64,000 bases of DNA, from NCBI GenBank assembly GCA_951813015.1, contig CATOTG010000001.1, positions 248,001 through 312,000 on the forward strand. Reading direction: 5' to 3'. The position numbers and the translations under genes were made by a program. This stretch comes from an uncultured Thermoanaerobaculia bacterium. Its GTDB lineage: Bacteria; Acidobacteriota; Thermoanaerobaculia; Multivoradales; Multivoraceae. Positions 7,926 through 17,923 of the stretch are shown here, piece by piece. The notes beneath the pieces are model-generated. The model saw only the letters and a list, made by a program, of their open reading frames with translations. It did no database searches and was not told where the DNA came from. The first letter of the stretch is position 1. Each line of letters starts with the position of its first letter.

Positions 7926-9788
7926 CTAACTCCAGCCGCAGGCCCGGCCCTCGTTCTGCTCCTTCAGCCACTCGGCGAGCGGCGCGAAGTAGTCGAGGAT
8001 CGCGGTCGCGTCCATCTCGCGGCTGCCGGTTGCCGCTTCCAGCGCATCCGGCCACGGACGGCTGAGGCCCATCGCCATCATCTCGCTCAGACGCCTCCCG
8101 GCCTCCTCGTTGCCGTAGATTGAGCAGCGGTTGAGCGGACCCTCGTAGCCGATCGCCTCGCACAGGTCGCGGTGCAACTGGAACTGGAGGATGTGGGCCA
8201 GAAAGTAGCGGGTGTAGGGCGTGTTGCCCGGCACGTGGTACTTGGCGCCGGGATCGAAGTGCTCCTCGGTCCGTTCGCTCGGGGCGCCGACGCCCTGGTA
8301 CTGCTCGCGCAGGCGCCACCAGGCGGCGTTGTACTCCTCCGGCGGCACCTCACCCGAGAACACGGCCCAGCGCCAGCGATCGATCAGCAGACCGAACGGC
8401 AGGAAGGCCACCTTGTCGAGCGCCATCCGCATCAGCAGGCCAAGGTCGGCGTCCGCGGAGGGTTCTTCATCGAGCAGCCCGATGTCCACCAGGTAGCCCG
8501 GGGTTACCGAGAGGGCGATCACATCTCCCAGGGCCTCGTGGAAGCCGTCGTTGGCACTGTCACGAAACAGCGGCGCCCGGTCCCGGTAGCCGAGCTGGTA
8601 GTAGCTGTGACCGAGTTCGTGGTGGATCGTCGAGAAGTCCTCGGCGTTGATGTCGATGCACATCTTGATCCGCACGTCCTCGTCCAGGTCGAGCTGCCAG
8701 GCGCTGGCGTGGCAGACGACCTCGCGGTCCCGCGGCTTGACGAACTGGGAACGGGTCCAGAAGGTGTCCGGCAACGATTCCATGCCCAGCGAGGTGAAGA
8801 AGCCCTCGGCCATCTCGACCATCTCGACCTCGGAGGCGCCGCGGCTCCGGAGGATCCCGGTCAGGTCGTAGCCTGGGGCTGCGGCCGGCGGCGCCACCAG
8901 GTCGTACACGTTCGACCAGCTCTGCGCCCACATGTTGCCGAGAACGTGGGCCGGGATCGGACCCGCGGGATCGACGACGTCCGCCCCGTGGTGATCCGAG
9001 AGCTTCGCTCGCACATGGCACTGCAGGTCGTCGTAGAGCGGCTTGACCTGATCCCAGAGCCGGTCGACCTCGGCCGCGAAGTCATCGGGCGGCATGTCGT
9101 ACTTCGAACGCCACATCGCGCCGGTGTCGGCGAACCCGAGAGCCTGTGCGCCCTCGTTCGAGAGTTCCACGAAGCGCTGGTAATCGGCGCGCATCGGCGG
9201 CGAGATCGTTCGCCAACCCTCCCAGGCGTCGAGCAGCGCATCGGCGTCGCGGCTGTTGTCGATCACGTCCTCCAGGTCGCCAAGGGATCGGCAGGTATCC
9301 GTGTCCGGGCCGTCCGGGCCGTCCGGGCCGTCCGGGCAGTGCTTGCCCGAGCCGTAGGCCGCTTCCATCCGGGTCGCGATCTGACTCAGTTCCTCGATCT
9401 TCGCCTCGTCGGCCGGCGCGGCCAAGGTCAGTCCGCCCCGCAGCAGGTTGAGCTTGCGCGCCACCTCGTCCGCCTCCGACGCCGCGTCGTAGGTCGCCGC
9501 CTCCTGCGCGAAGTCGATCGCGCGGGTCAGCCCCTCCGCTCCGAAACGGGCCGCCAGGGCGGTCGTGTCCTCGTTGATGTACGTCGACTGCACCCATGCC
9601 GCGCGGCTGCCGTCGTAGTAGTGCTCGATCAGCGTTTCCTCGGCCGCCGTCGTGAACTCGGCCGCCGTCGGGCGCTCTTCGCCCGCGCAGCCGGCCAGGA
9701 GAAGGAATGCCCCGACGGCGGCAGGGAACACAAGAGACGAAGCGCGGAAACGGAGCGAAGAAGACAACAGCGAAGAAGAGAACATCAT
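7926..9788 (-). CDS. M2 family (angiotensin-converting-enzyme-like) zinc peptidase, lipoprotein
   Basis: 620 residues. The start at 9788 has GGAGG 5 bp upstream, and the leader ends in a lipobox LLLAGC with Cys34, so the protein is probably anchored to a membrane. The zinc site HHELGH lies near residue 387 and is followed by the third ligand region GFHEALGD. The C-terminal chloride/substrate segment (YHVPGNTPYTRYFLAHILQF) is also as in ACE. M2 enzymes are dipeptidyl carboxypeptidases. A nine-bp tandem repeat at 9304-9339 adds a DGPDGPDGPD run in a surface-like region. Frame continues far upstream but is unsupported there. Confidence 0.9.
   Translation of the reverse strand: MMFSSSLLSSSLRFRASSLVFPAAVGAFLLLAGCAGEERPTAAEFTTAAEETLIEHYYDGSRAAWVQSTYINEDTTALAARFGAEGLTRAIDFAQEAATYDAASEADEVARKLNLLRGGLTLAAPADEAKIEELSQIATRMEAAYGSGKHCPDGPDGPDGPDTDTCRSLGDLEDVIDNSRDADALLDAWEGWRTISPPMRADYQRFVELSNEGAQALGFADTGAMWRSKYDMPPDDFAAEVDRLWDQVKPLYDDLQCHVRAKLSDHHGADVVDPAGPIPAHVLGNMWAQSWSNVYDLVAPPAAAPGYDLTGILRSRGASEVEMVEMAEGFFTSLGMESLPDTFWTRSQFVKPRDREVVCHASAWQLDLDEDVRIKMCIDINAEDFSTIHHELGHSYYQLGYRDRAPLFRDSANDGFHEALGDVIALSVTPGYLVDIGLLDEEPSADADLGLLMRMALDKVAFLPFGLLIDRWRWAVFSGEVPPEEYNAAWWRLREQYQGVGAPSERTEEHFDPGAKYHVPGNTPYTRYFLAHILQFQLHRDLCEAIGYEGPLNRCSIYGNEEAGRRLSEMMAMGLSRPWPDALEAATGSREMDATAILDYFAPLAEWLKEQNEGRACGWS
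9304..9339 (-). repeat. 9-bp tandem repeat inside the M2 peptidase gene
   Basis: Four units of TCCGGGCCG (the last with two changes) encode repeated Gly-Pro-Asp triplets. In-frame, so it changes only loop length. Confidence 0.8.
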
Positions 9789-9869
9789 GCAAACCTCCAC
9801 GGATTCGGCCCGCCGTGCGGCGAAGGGCAACATCGGCAACTCTAGTGGACGGTCGCGAGTGGACGGTCG

Positions 9870-12083
9870 ATGGCGGCGTATCCTCTGCCCGTGACCCTGA
9901 TCGTCATCGGAACCCGGGCAACGCCGCTGGCGCGGATCCAGGCCGCTCTGGTCGCGGACCGTCTGCAGCGGTTCGGCGTGAAGACGCGCGTTCAGGCCAT
10001 GTCGTCGCAGGGCGATCGCAGCCTCGGCGGCAGTTTCGCTCAGTCCAAGGGCGTGTTCACCGGCGAGCTGAGCGCGGCGCTTCGCGACGGCACGGTCGAC
10101 CTGGTCGTCCACTCGCTGAAGGATCTGCCGGTCGACGACGAACCGGGGCTCGTGATCGCCGCCGTGCCGGAGCGGGAGCGGCCGTTCGACCTGCTGCTGC
10201 TTGCACCCGGCGTGAACGCGACGGGCGCCTCGCCGCTCGCTCAGATGCTCGAGGGTGACGGCGAAGCTGGCGCCACCCGCGCGGCGGCCGCGAACGAGGC
10301 GTTCGCCGTCCTGACGGCCGGGGCGCGGCTGGGCACCTCGTCCCCGCGGCGGCAGGCCGGAGCCCTCGCCCTGCGGCCGGACCTCGTCTGCTGCGCGGTC
10401 CGCGGCTCGGTGGGCCGCCGGCTGGAGTGGCTCCACAGTGGCGCGATCGACGCTCTGCTGGCGGCCGAAGCGGGCGTTTTGCGCCTGTCCCGAAGCGCCG
10501 AGCTCGAAGCTTCCGCGGCGGCGATTCGCGGCTTCCGGCTCGACCTGAGAACCTGGCCGTGCGCTCCCGGGCAGGGGGCTCTGGCGGTGCAGATCCTCCG
10601 CGGCGGCCGCCTCGACGGGCACCCGGCCATGGTCCACCTCGACCATCCTGCGACCCGCGCCGCGGTGCTTGCCGAGCGCTCGTTGCTGGGGCGGCTCGGC
10701 GGCGGCTGCCTGCGCCCGTTCGGGGCATGGGCGGACGTTTGCGGAGGTACGACCAGGCACTCCCCGCTCCGTGCGATTCATGTCGCCATCGCGCCGGATG
10801 ACTGGCGGGAAGCGGCCGGCGCCGGTGATTCGCCGCTCGCGATTCGCGTCGCGGCTTCGGCAACGGATGGCGGCGGCGGCGTCGACCTTGACGCGCTGGC
10901 CGCGGTCCGCGTTGCGGCCTCGGCGCCGGACGGTGACGGCGGCGTCGACCTTGACGCGCTGGCCGCGGTCCGCGTTGCGGCCTCGGCGCCGGACGGTGAC
11001 GGCGGCGTCGACCTTGACGAGCCGGTCGCGGTCCGCGTTGCGGCCTCGGCGCCGGACGGTGACGGCGGCGTCGACCTTGACGCGCTGGCCGCGCGGATCG
11101 AGCGGGGTCTGGCCCGATCGGACGCCGACCTCCCGGCCGGCGCGTCGTCCCCGCCGCCCGCGGCGGCAGCCGGCAAGAACCCGGGTGGCGCGACGCGCGC
11201 CACCGGTGAACCGCGGCGTGCGCCCGTCATTCGGGCGCGCGGCTGGCACGCCGGCGCACCCGGTGAGGGGCCGATTGATGTAGCGGAAGCCGGGGCGCCC
11301 GGCGGGGGGCTGGTTCGCACGCCGGATCTCATCGTGACCTCCGCCGCGTCCACCGTCAGACGCCTGACCTGCCGACTCGACCCGGCCGTCCGGGTCGCGG
11401 CTCTGCCGGCGACGCAGGTCGACGTCTTCGACGTTGCCTGGCCCGCCGACCGCGTCGACCTCGAACGCCCTCGCCGGCAGTGGCCCTGGCTGCTCGTCTC
11501 CTCCCCGACCGCCGCCCGCGTCGTGACGGAGCGGGCCGCGCGCGAGCCGATCTGGGGACGCCTTCCCTGGTGCGCCCTCGGCGAGGGCACGGCCCGCGCT
11601 CTGCTGGCCGCCGGCGTGCCGCCGAACCTGGCGGCGCGAGCCGCGGACGGCCGGGGCCTTGCGGACTACGTGACCCGCGTCCTCGATCGCCGATGCCTCC
11701 TCCTCGTGCCGCATTCGGCCCGCGGCGGCCGGTCGTTGGTCGAGACGCTCGAAGCCGCCGGTCGCGAGGTCGTTGCCTGGCAGGCCTACACCGTCGACCC
11801 GGCGCCGGACCTCGCCTGGCCCGGGGGTTGGCAAGCCGCGAGGGCGCGCGTACTCTTTACCGCGCCATCGGCCGTCGCCGCCTTCGCGGCCTCGGGCCTG
11901 GACTGGCCGGGAAGCTGCTGGGCGATCGGGGCGACCACGGCCGCGGCCCTCCGGAACGCAGGAGTGGGCAACGTGACGCGCGCAGTTGAACCGACCGCCG
12001 CCGGCATCGAGCGCCTCTGGAACGAAGCAGTGAACGGGCGGGAAGAAGCAAGCAGCGACCCGAGCGCGGAGGCCCAGGAATGA
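9870..12083 (+). CDS. hemCD: HemC-HemD fusion: hydroxymethylbilane synthase / uroporphyrinogen-III synthase
   Basis: 737 residues. Residues ~10-290 are porphobilinogen deaminase: [47 protein letters not shown], and the dipyrromethane-cofactor cysteine in GGGCLRPFG (Cys280). Residues ~485-725 are uroporphyrinogen-III synthase ([34 protein letters not shown]). Together they make the linear tetrapyrrole and close it. The linker is expanded by a 63-bp tandem repeat in HemC domain 3 and by an in-frame Family A element. A GTG at 9891 is an alternative start. First gene of a seven-gene operon, overlapping hemL by ATGA. hemB is not in the window. Confidence 0.88.
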   Translation: MAAYPLPVTLIVIGTRATPLARIQAALVADRLQRFGVKTRVQAMSSQGDRSLGGSFAQSKGVFTGELSAALRDGTVDLVVHSLKDLPVDDEPGLVIAAVPERERPFDLLLLAPGVNATGASPLAQMLEGDGEAGATRAAAANEAFAVLTAGARLGTSSPRRQAGALALRPDLVCCAVRGSVGRRLEWLHSGAIDALLAAEAGVLRLSRSAELEASAAAIRGFRLDLRTWPCAPGQGALAVQILRGGRLDGHPAMVHLDHPATRAAVLAERSLLGRLGGGCLRPFGAWADVCGGTTRHSPLRAIHVAIAPDDWREAAGAGDSPLAIRVAASATDGGGGVDLDALAAVRVAASAPDGDGGVDLDALAAVRVAASAPDGDGGVDLDEPVAVRVAASAPDGDGGVDLDALAARIERGLARSDADLPAGASSPPPAAAAGKNPGGATRATGEPRRAPVIRARGWHAGAPGEGPIDVAEAGAPGGGLVRTPDLIVTSAASTVRRLTCRLDPAVRVAALPATQVDVFDVAWPADRVDLERPRRQWPWLLVSSPTAARVVTERAAREPIWGRLPWCALGEGTARALLAAGVPPNLAARAADGRGLADYVTRVLDRRCLLLVPHSARGGRSLVETLEAAGREVVAWQAYTVDPAPDLAWPGGWQAARARVLFTAPSAVAAFAASGLDWPGSCWAIGATTAAALRNAGVGNVTRAVEPTAAGIERLWNEAVNGREEASSDPSAEAQE
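10842..11093 (+). repeat. 63-bp tandem repeat (4 units) within hemCD
   Basis: Four 63-bp units start at about 10842, 10905, 10968 and 11031, exact period 63, so the frame is kept. Each encodes about [17 protein letters not shown] plus a short linker. The first is diverged, the last three nearly identical. They fall where HemC domain 3 normally has a single beta-hairpin, so domain 3 appears to carry three extra copies. Confidence 0.9.
11157..11268 (+). repeat. Family A repeat inside the hemCD coding region
   Basis: Matches the family in order: GCCGGCAAGAACCCGGGTGG, stem GGTGGCGCG/CGCGCCACC, GGTGAACC, stem GTGCGCCCG/CGGGCGCGC, then GCTGGCACGCCGGCGCACC. Read in frame without a stop, it adds about 35 Gly/Ala/Arg-rich residues between the HemC and HemD domains. 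Confidence 0.75.
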
Positions 12084-13378
12084 GTGCCGGAAGAACCAGC
12101 GAAGAACTCTGGACCGAGGCGCAGCGACACCTCGTCGGCGGCGTGAACAGCCCGGTCCGCGCCTACCGGGCCGTCGGCGGCACGCCGCCCTTCATCGCCG
12201 ACGCGGAGGGCGCGGTGATGCGCTCCGTCGACGGCCGGCGCTACGTCGACTTCATCGGCTCGTTCGGCCCGCTGGTCCTGGGCCACAGCCATCCCGCGGT
12301 CGTCGAGGCGGTGCGGGAAGCCGCCGCGCGCGGCACTTCCTTCGCCGCGCCCCACGAAGGCGAGGTCGAACTCGCGCGGACGGTCAAGGAACTCGTACCC
12401 GGCATCGAGAAGATCCGCTTCGTCAACTCGGGCACCGAGGCAACCCAGTCGGCCATCCGGCTCGCCCGCGGCTGCACCGGCCGCGACCTCGTGCTCAAGT
12501 TCGAGGGCTGCTACCACGGCCATGTCGACGCCCTCCTGGTCGAGGCGGGAAGCGGCCTCGCCACCTTCGGGATCGCGTCGAGCGCCGGCATCCCGGCCGC
12601 GACCGCGCGCGACACGATCGTCCTGCCGCTCGACGACGAAGACGCGCTGGAGCAGGCCTTTCGGCGCCACGGCGGCCACCTGGCCGCCGCGATCATCGAA
12701 CCGCTGCCGGCGAACAACGGCCTGCTGGTGCAGCGCCCCGAGTACCTCGAGCGGCTTCGCCGCCTGTGCACCGAAAACGGGGCACTGCTGATCCTCGACG
12801 AAGTCCTGAGCGGCTTCCGAGTGCCGGGCGTCACCATCGGCGCGGGGCTCGGGATCGAACCCGACCTCTATACCCTGGGCAAGGTGATCGGCGGCGGTCT
12901 GCCCGTCGGCGCCTATGGCGGACCGGCCCGGTGGATGGATCGGCTCTCGCCCCTCGGTCCGGTCTACCAGGCCGGCACCCTGTCCGGGAACCCGCTCGCG
13001 GTCGCCGCCGGGCTCGCCACTCTGCGCGAGCTGCGGGCCAACGACGGATGGGCTCGGATGGACGCTCTCGGAGCGTTCCTCGACCAGGAACTCGGCCCCG
13101 TGCTCGAAGCGAGCGCGCACCCCTACCGGCTGGTCCGTTGCGGTTCGATCTTCTGGCTGGCCTACGGCGACGACGAACTGCCGCGGCGCACAGACGGCTT
13201 CCACCCGAACACGGCGGAGATCTTCGGCCTGCTCCACCGGGAGCTGCTCGAGCGCGGCTACATGCTCGCCCCTTCCGCCTACGAGGTCGGCTTCCTGTCC
13301 CTGGCGCACGACGAAGACGCGCTGACCGGCTTTGCCGGCGCGGTCGGCGAGGCGCTGGAGGAGGTCCCGGCGCCGTGA
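12080..13378 (+). CDS. hemL: Glutamate-1-semialdehyde 2,1-aminomutase
   Basis: 432 residues, the normal length. Starts in an ATGA overlap with hemCD. Class-III aminotransferase features: [13 protein letters not shown] at the N-terminus, [39 protein letters not shown], and the PLP lysine in [16 protein letters not shown]. It converts glutamate-1-semialdehyde to 5-aminolevulinate, completing the C5 route begun by HemA, encoded further down the same operon. The gene ends in a GTGA overlap with hemF. Confidence 0.95.
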   Translation: MSAGRTSEELWTEAQRHLVGGVNSPVRAYRAVGGTPPFIADAEGAVMRSVDGRRYVDFIGSFGPLVLGHSHPAVVEAVREAAARGTSFAAPHEGEVELARTVKELVPGIEKIRFVNSGTEATQSAIRLARGCTGRDLVLKFEGCYHGHVDALLVEAGSGLATFGIASSAGIPAATARDTIVLPLDDEDALEQAFRRHGGHLAAAIIEPLPANNGLLVQRPEYLERLRRLCTENGALLILDEVLSGFRVPGVTIGAGLGIEPDLYTLGKVIGGGLPVGAYGGPARWMDRLSPLGPVYQAGTLSGNPLAVAAGLATLRELRANDGWARMDALGAFLDQELGPVLEASAHPYRLVRCGSIFWLAYGDDELPRRTDGFHPNTAEIFGLLHRELLERGYMLAPSAYEVGFLSLAHDEDALTGFAGAVGEALEEVPAP

Positions 13379-14346
13379 GGTCACAGCCGACAGGACAACT
13401 CGGCGCCGAGACGGTCGCCAGCTACTTCAGGGAGCTCCAGGACCGGATCTGCGACGCCCTGGTCGAAGTCGACGGCGGCGCCTTCGACGCCCGTGAACTC
13501 CGCAACGAACGGGGCGGCGTCGCGAGGCCGAGGGTGCTCACCGAGGGCGAGGTGATCGAGAAGGCGGCGGTCAACTTCAGCCACTCGCGCGGGGCGTCTC
13601 TGCCCCTCGCCGCCACCGAACGGCGCCCGGAGCTCGCGGGCCGGTCCTACGAGGCCACGTCCATCTCCCTGATCGTCCATCCCCGCAACCCGTACGCGCC
13701 GACCAGCCACGCGAACATCCGTTTCTTCATCGCCCATCCGCCCCGGGACGCTGGAAACCCGAGCCGCGACGACGCGGACGAGGAGGGCTGGTGGTTCGGG
13801 GGCGGCTTCGACCTGACGCCCTACTATGGCTTCGAGGAAGACGCCGTCCACTGGCACCGCACCGCGGCCGAGGCCTGCGCACCCTTCGGCGACGGTCTCT
13901 ACAGCCGCTACAAGGCGGCCTGCGACGACTACTTCTACCTCCCCCACCGCCAGGAGATGCGGGGCGTCGGCGGCCTCTTCTTCGACGACCTGAACCAGCT
14001 CGAGCGGCCGGACGAACTCGACCAGTTCGGGCGCTGCTTCTCCTTCGCGCGCAGCATCGGCGACCACTTCCTGCCCGCCTACCTGCCGATCCTGAACCGC
14101 CGCAAGGACATGCAATACGGCGAGCGCGAGCGCGGTTTCCAGCTCTACCGCCGGGGGCGGTACGTCGAGTTCAACCTGGTCTACGACCGCGGCACGCGCT
14201 ACGGGCTGCAGGCACGGGCGCGCACCGAATCGATTCTCGCGTCCCTGCCGCCGCTGGCGGCCTGGCGGTACGACTACACTCCCGAATCGGGCGCCCCGGA
14301 AGCGCGGCTGACTTCGGACTTCCTGGTCCGCCGCGACTGGATCTGA
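13375..14346 (+). CDS. hemF: Oxygen-dependent coproporphyrinogen-III oxidase
   Basis: 323 residues from a GTG start overlapping the hemL stop. Highly conserved HemF blocks are present: [74 protein letters not shown] and [12 protein letters not shown]. The enzyme uses O2 to decarboxylate two propionates of coproporphyrinogen III, so the cell makes heme aerobically. No hemN/hemZ is seen here. Ten bp separate it from hemH. Confidence 0.95.
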   Translation: MRSQPTGQLGAETVASYFRELQDRICDALVEVDGGAFDARELRNERGGVARPRVLTEGEVIEKAAVNFSHSRGASLPLAATERRPELAGRSYEATSISLIVHPRNPYAPTSHANIRFFIAHPPRDAGNPSRDDADEEGWWFGGGFDLTPYYGFEEDAVHWHRTAAEACAPFGDGLYSRYKAACDDYFYLPHRQEMRGVGGLFFDDLNQLERPDELDQFGRCFSFARSIGDHFLPAYLPILNRRKDMQYGERERGFQLYRRGRYVEFNLVYDRGTRYGLQARARTESILASLPPLAAWRYDYTPESGAPEARLTSDFLVRRDWI

Positions 14347-14355
14347 CCGCCGACC

Positions 14356-15465
14356 ATGGCCAACGCCACATCCCTCTACGAACCCGAACCTCGCGTCGCC
14401 GCGGACGCGGACCGCGGCGCAATCGGTGTCCTGCTGGCCAACGTCGGCACGCCGGCGGCGCCGACGGCAAAGGCCCTGCGCCGCTACCTCAGGCAGTTCC
14501 TGAGCGACACCCGGATCGCTGAGATTCCGCGCTGGAAGTGGTTGCCGATCCTCTACCTGTTCGTCCTCACGACGCGCCCGCAGAAAGTGGCGAAGCTCTA
14601 CCGGCAGATCTGGACCGACGAGGGGTCGCCCCTGCTTGCGATCGGAAAACGCCAGACCGAGGGGATCGCCGCGCGGCTGCGGCAACACCAGGGTGAAACC
14701 GCACCCCCGTTCCACGTCGCGCTCGGCATGCGGTACGGCGAACCGTCGATCAGGAGCGCGCTCGCCGAACTACGCAAGAAGGGCTGCACGCGCCTTCTCT
14801 TCTTTCCCCTGTTTCCTCAGTACTCGGCCGCCACGACCGCCTCGACGATCGACGTGCTCGCCCGGCAGCTCAGGTGCTGGCGCTGGGTGCCGGAGCTCCG
14901 CACGATCAACAGCTACTACGACGACCCGGGCTTCCTTCGCGCTCTCGCCGCGAGCATCCGGGAGACCTGGGCAGATACCGAACCCGATCGCCTCGTGCTC
15001 TCCTACCACGGCGTGCCGAAGCGCTACGTCGACAACGGCGACCCCTACCAGTGCCAGTGCCTGGAGACGACCCGGCTCCTGATCGACGAACTCGGGATCG
15101 ACGAGGAGCGGGTCCTGAGCACATTCCAGTCCCAGTTCGGCCGCGAACTCTGGATCAGGCCAAAGACCGACGTCCTGATGCGCGAACTGCCGGCAAGCGG
15201 CATGGGGAACGTCGACGTCGCCTGCCCCGGCTTCTCGGCCGACTGCATCGAGACCCTGGAGGAGATCGAAGTCGAGAACCGCGAGTACTTCGAAGAATCC
15301 GGCGGCCAGAATCTTCGCTACATCCCCTGCCTCAACGACCGCTCCGACCACCTCGACGCTCTCGCCGACATCATCCTCCGCAACACCCGCGAGTGGCAGA
15401 GACCGGGTGCGCCGCCGCGCAGCGGCGCGCGCGAGCGTGGATCGTCGACACAGACACAACCGTGA
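14356..15465 (+). CDS. hemH: Ferrochelatase
   Basis: 369 residues. Motifs: GVLLANVGTPAAPT at the start, YRQIWTDEGSPLL, ALGMRYGEPSI, LFFPLFPQYSAATT, the catalytic-histidine region LSYHGVPKRYVD, and the late FQSQFGRELWIRPKTD with VACPGFSADCIETLEEI. The CQC pair after the histidine motif is common in this ferrochelatase type. It inserts Fe(II) into protoporphyrin IX. The C-terminal ~20 residues are low-complexity and probably not part of the fold. Thirty-five bp before hemA. Confidence 0.94.
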   Translation: MANATSLYEPEPRVAADADRGAIGVLLANVGTPAAPTAKALRRYLRQFLSDTRIAEIPRWKWLPILYLFVLTTRPQKVAKLYRQIWTDEGSPLLAIGKRQTEGIAARLRQHQGETAPPFHVALGMRYGEPSIRSALAELRKKGCTRLLFFPLFPQYSAATTASTIDVLARQLRCWRWVPELRTINSYYDDPGFLRALAASIRETWADTEPDRLVLSYHGVPKRYVDNGDPYQCQCLETTRLLIDELGIDEERVLSTFQSQFGRELWIRPKTDVLMRELPASGMGNVDVACPGFSADCIETLEEIEVENREYFEESGGQNLRYIPCLNDRSDHLDALADIILRNTREWQRPGAPPRSGARERGSSTQTQP

Positions 15466-15500
15466 CAATCCACAGGTCGCACCCAGGTCAGAATCGCCCG

Positions 15501-16832
15501 ATGGACAACTGTTGCGTCGTAGCTGCGACCTGGCGCTATGCGAGCGCTGAAGAGATCGCGCAATACACGGTGCCGGACGAACGGCGGGCCGCAAGGACGC
15601 GGCGGCTGAAACAGCGCATCGGCGCCCAAGGGTTGATCTACCTCGCCACCTGCAACCGGGTCGCGTTCATCTTCTCTGCCGAACCCGGCGCAACGCTCGC
15701 CTCCTGCCGGCGGGAGCTGCTGCGCCTCGTCGCGGGCGCCGGCGCGGCGCGACGGGTGTTCCGGAGCTGGGAGGGCGAAGGGGCCGTCGAGCACCTCTAC
15801 CTGGTGGCGTCCGGCCTCGATTCGGCCCAGCCCGGCGAACGGGAGATCCGGGGACAGCTCCGGGACGCTCTCGACCAGGCGACGACCGCCGGTACGGTCG
15901 ACGCCGAGCTGCGGCGCGTGGTCGAATCGGCGCTTCGGGCCGGCAAGCGGGTCCACCGCGAAACCGGCGTCGGCGCCGGGCGCACCTCCCTGTCCGAGAT
16001 CGCGGCCGACCTGCTGACCGGCCGCGCGGCACAAGTCGCCGGTCCTGTCGCCCTGGTCGGCGTGGCGGCGATGACAGAGACCTGCACAAAACGCCTGCGC
16101 GACCGCGGCATCCCTCTGATCCTCGTCAACCGCACCCCCCGAAAGGCCGAAGAACTCGCCGCGCGGACCGCGGAAACAGCACGGCCTCCCGCTACATCCC
16201 CGACCGTCGGGACGATGAGCCTGGACGCCTTCAGGGCCCGACCGCCAGCGGTGTCCGCGGTTCTGTTCTCGACCGGCGCGCCCGGGCCCGTCGTCGACCG
16301 GCGCTGTCTGACCGCCCTGGCCGCGGCCGGCCGGAGCGAACTGGGCACTCCCCCCTTCGTGATCGACATGGCGATTCCGGCCGACGCTCCAGCCACCGAC
16401 ACGGGCGCGGCGGGCCTTGAGCGGATCGGCATGGATCGGATCAACGAACTGGCCCAGCAGACCCTGCGCAACCGGCGTGAACGCACGGCCGAAGCCCGCG
16501 TCCTGATCGACGAGGAACTCGACGCCTACCGGGAGGCGATGGCGACCCGCTCGGTCGCCGGGGCCATCCGGGCGATCGGCGCGAAGTACCAGGACTCCCT
16601 GGGCGCCAATCTCGACCGCCTGCTGCAGGGCGAGCTGAAGAGCCTCTCCGAGGCCGAGCGGGAAGCGCTCAGACGGTGGACCGAGACGATGGCCAAACGC
16701 CTCAGCCATCTGCCGGTCGTCGGCCTGCGAGGGGTCGCGACCGAAATCGGCCAGGATGGAGTCGACGCCTTTCTCGCCGCCGCGGCGCCCGAGTTGCTGG
16801 AGCGCCGCCGCGCGGCGGGCAGCGCGAAGTGA
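15501..16832 (+). CDS. hemA: Glutamyl-tRNA reductase
   Basis: 443 residues. The catalytic cysteine lies in YLATCNRVAFIF (usual STCNRxE), followed by HLYLVASGLDSAQPGEREIRG, where the family normally has SMVVGExQIxGQ; this part is more diverged than its operon neighbours. KRVHRETGVGAGRTSLSEIA and an NADPH-binding region (VALVGVAAMTETCTKRL) follow, then the C-terminal dimerisation helices. It reduces Glu-tRNA to glutamate-1-semialdehyde, the substrate of HemL. Ends in GTGA overlap with hemE. Confidence 0.88.
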   Translation: MDNCCVVAATWRYASAEEIAQYTVPDERRAARTRRLKQRIGAQGLIYLATCNRVAFIFSAEPGATLASCRRELLRLVAGAGAARRVFRSWEGEGAVEHLYLVASGLDSAQPGEREIRGQLRDALDQATTAGTVDAELRRVVESALRAGKRVHRETGVGAGRTSLSEIAADLLTGRAAQVAGPVALVGVAAMTETCTKRLRDRGIPLILVNRTPRKAEELAARTAETARPPATSPTVGTMSLDAFRARPPAVSAVLFSTGAPGPVVDRRCLTALAAAGRSELGTPPFVIDMAIPADAPATDTGAAGLERIGMDRINELAQQTLRNRRERTAEARVLIDEELDAYREAMATRSVAGAIRAIGAKYQDSLGANLDRLLQGELKSLSEAEREALRRWTETMAKRLSHLPVVGLRGVATEIGQDGVDAFLAAAAPELLERRRAAGSAK

Positions 16833-17923
16833 CTGCCTCCGCCGAACCCGCGGCCAGCTCGACCGCCGCATCGCCGACGCCCGCACAGCCGGACAGCGGC
16901 CTGCTCCTGCGCACGCTCCGTTTCGAGGACACGCCGCGAAGACCGCTGTGGATCATGCGCCAGGCGGGGCGCATCCTGCCCGAGTACCGAGCTCTCAAGG
17001 AACGCCACGGTTTCGCCGGTCTCGCCCGCGACCCGGAACTGGCGGCTCGCGTCACGCTGATGCCGTTGCGCCGGTTCCCCTTCGACGCCGCGATCACCTT
17101 CGCCGACATCATGTCGCCCTTGCCCGCCCTTGGCGTCGACTTCCGGTTCGATCCCGGTCCGGTGATCGCCCGACCGCTGCGCGACGCCGCCGCGGTGGCC
17201 GCCCTGCCCGACCCGGACCGCCTCGACGAAACCGAGATCGCGCCCGAGGTCACGGCGGCCCAGCGGATCGTCCGCCGCGAACTCGATCCGGGCAAGGCGC
17301 TGCTCGGGTTTGCCGGCGCGCCGCTGACCCTGGCCGCCTACCTGGTCCAGGGGCGCGGCGTGCGGGACTTCCCCCTGTTGCGAGCCTTCGCGCACGAAGA
17401 GCCGGCCGCATTCGATTCCCTGCTCGACCGGCTCGGCCGCCTCTGCGCCCGCTACCTGATCGCCCAGCACCGGGCCGGCGCCGACGCCGTCCAGGTCTTC
17501 GACTCATGGGCCGGGCTGTTCGCGCGGGCCGAGTGGCGACGCCGGGTGCGGCCGCACCTGGAACGCCTCCTCGTGCGCCTCGGCGACGCCGGAGTCACGC
17601 GCATCCTGTTCCTCCACGCAGCGCCCCAGTTGGTCGACGACTACGCCGAACTGCCCTGCGAAGCGCTCGGCGTCGACTGGCGCACCGACCTCGGCACGCT
17701 CCGTCAACAACGGCCGGATCTGTGCCTGCAGGGGAACCTGGACCCGACCGTGCTGCTCGCCGGCAACGAGGCGATCCGGCGTGAGACGAGCCGTCTGCTC
17801 GAAAGCCTGTCCGGACGCGGCCACATCGTGAACCTTGGGCACGGCGTGCTGCCGGCAACCCCGCTCGAAGCGGTGCAGACACTGGTCGAGGCCGTTCACG
17901 CCGAGGCGGAAGGCAACGCTTGA
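16829..17923 (+). CDS. hemE: Uroporphyrinogen decarboxylase
   Basis: 364 residues from a GTG overlapping the hemA stop. The N-terminal signature RPLWIMRQAGRILPEYR carries the substrate-binding arginines. ITFADIMSPLPALGVDF has the catalytic aspartate, and FAGAPLTLAAYLVQG, VQVFDSWAG and NLGHGVLPATP match the family. About 25 extra Ala/Pro/Ser-rich residues precede the core. It decarboxylates uroporphyrinogen III to coproporphyrinogen III. Ends in a TTGA overlap with the next gene. Confidence 0.95.
   Translation: MTASAEPAASSTAASPTPAQPDSGLLLRTLRFEDTPRRPLWIMRQAGRILPEYRALKERHGFAGLARDPELAARVTLMPLRRFPFDAAITFADIMSPLPALGVDFRFDPGPVIARPLRDAAAVAALPDPDRLDETEIAPEVTAAQRIVRRELDPGKALLGFAGAPLTLAAYLVQGRGVRDFPLLRAFAHEEPAAFDSLLDRLGRLCARYLIAQHRAGADAVQVFDSWAGLFARAEWRRRVRPHLERLLVRLGDAGVTRILFLHAAPQLVDDYAELPCEALGVDWRTDLGTLRQQRPDLCLQGNLDPTVLLAGNEAIRRETSRLLESLSGRGHIVNLGHGVLPATPLEAVQTLVEAVHAEAEGNA

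Noticed and set aside
10842..11093. CRISPR or minisatellite outside genes
   Set aside because: The period of 63 bp keeps the HemC frame and no spacers exist; it is a coding repeat.
9789..11834. Upstream extension of the M2 peptidase frame across the hemCD gene
   Set aside because: It is antisense to conserved HemC motifs; the lipoprotein signal and ribosome-binding site put the real start at 9788.
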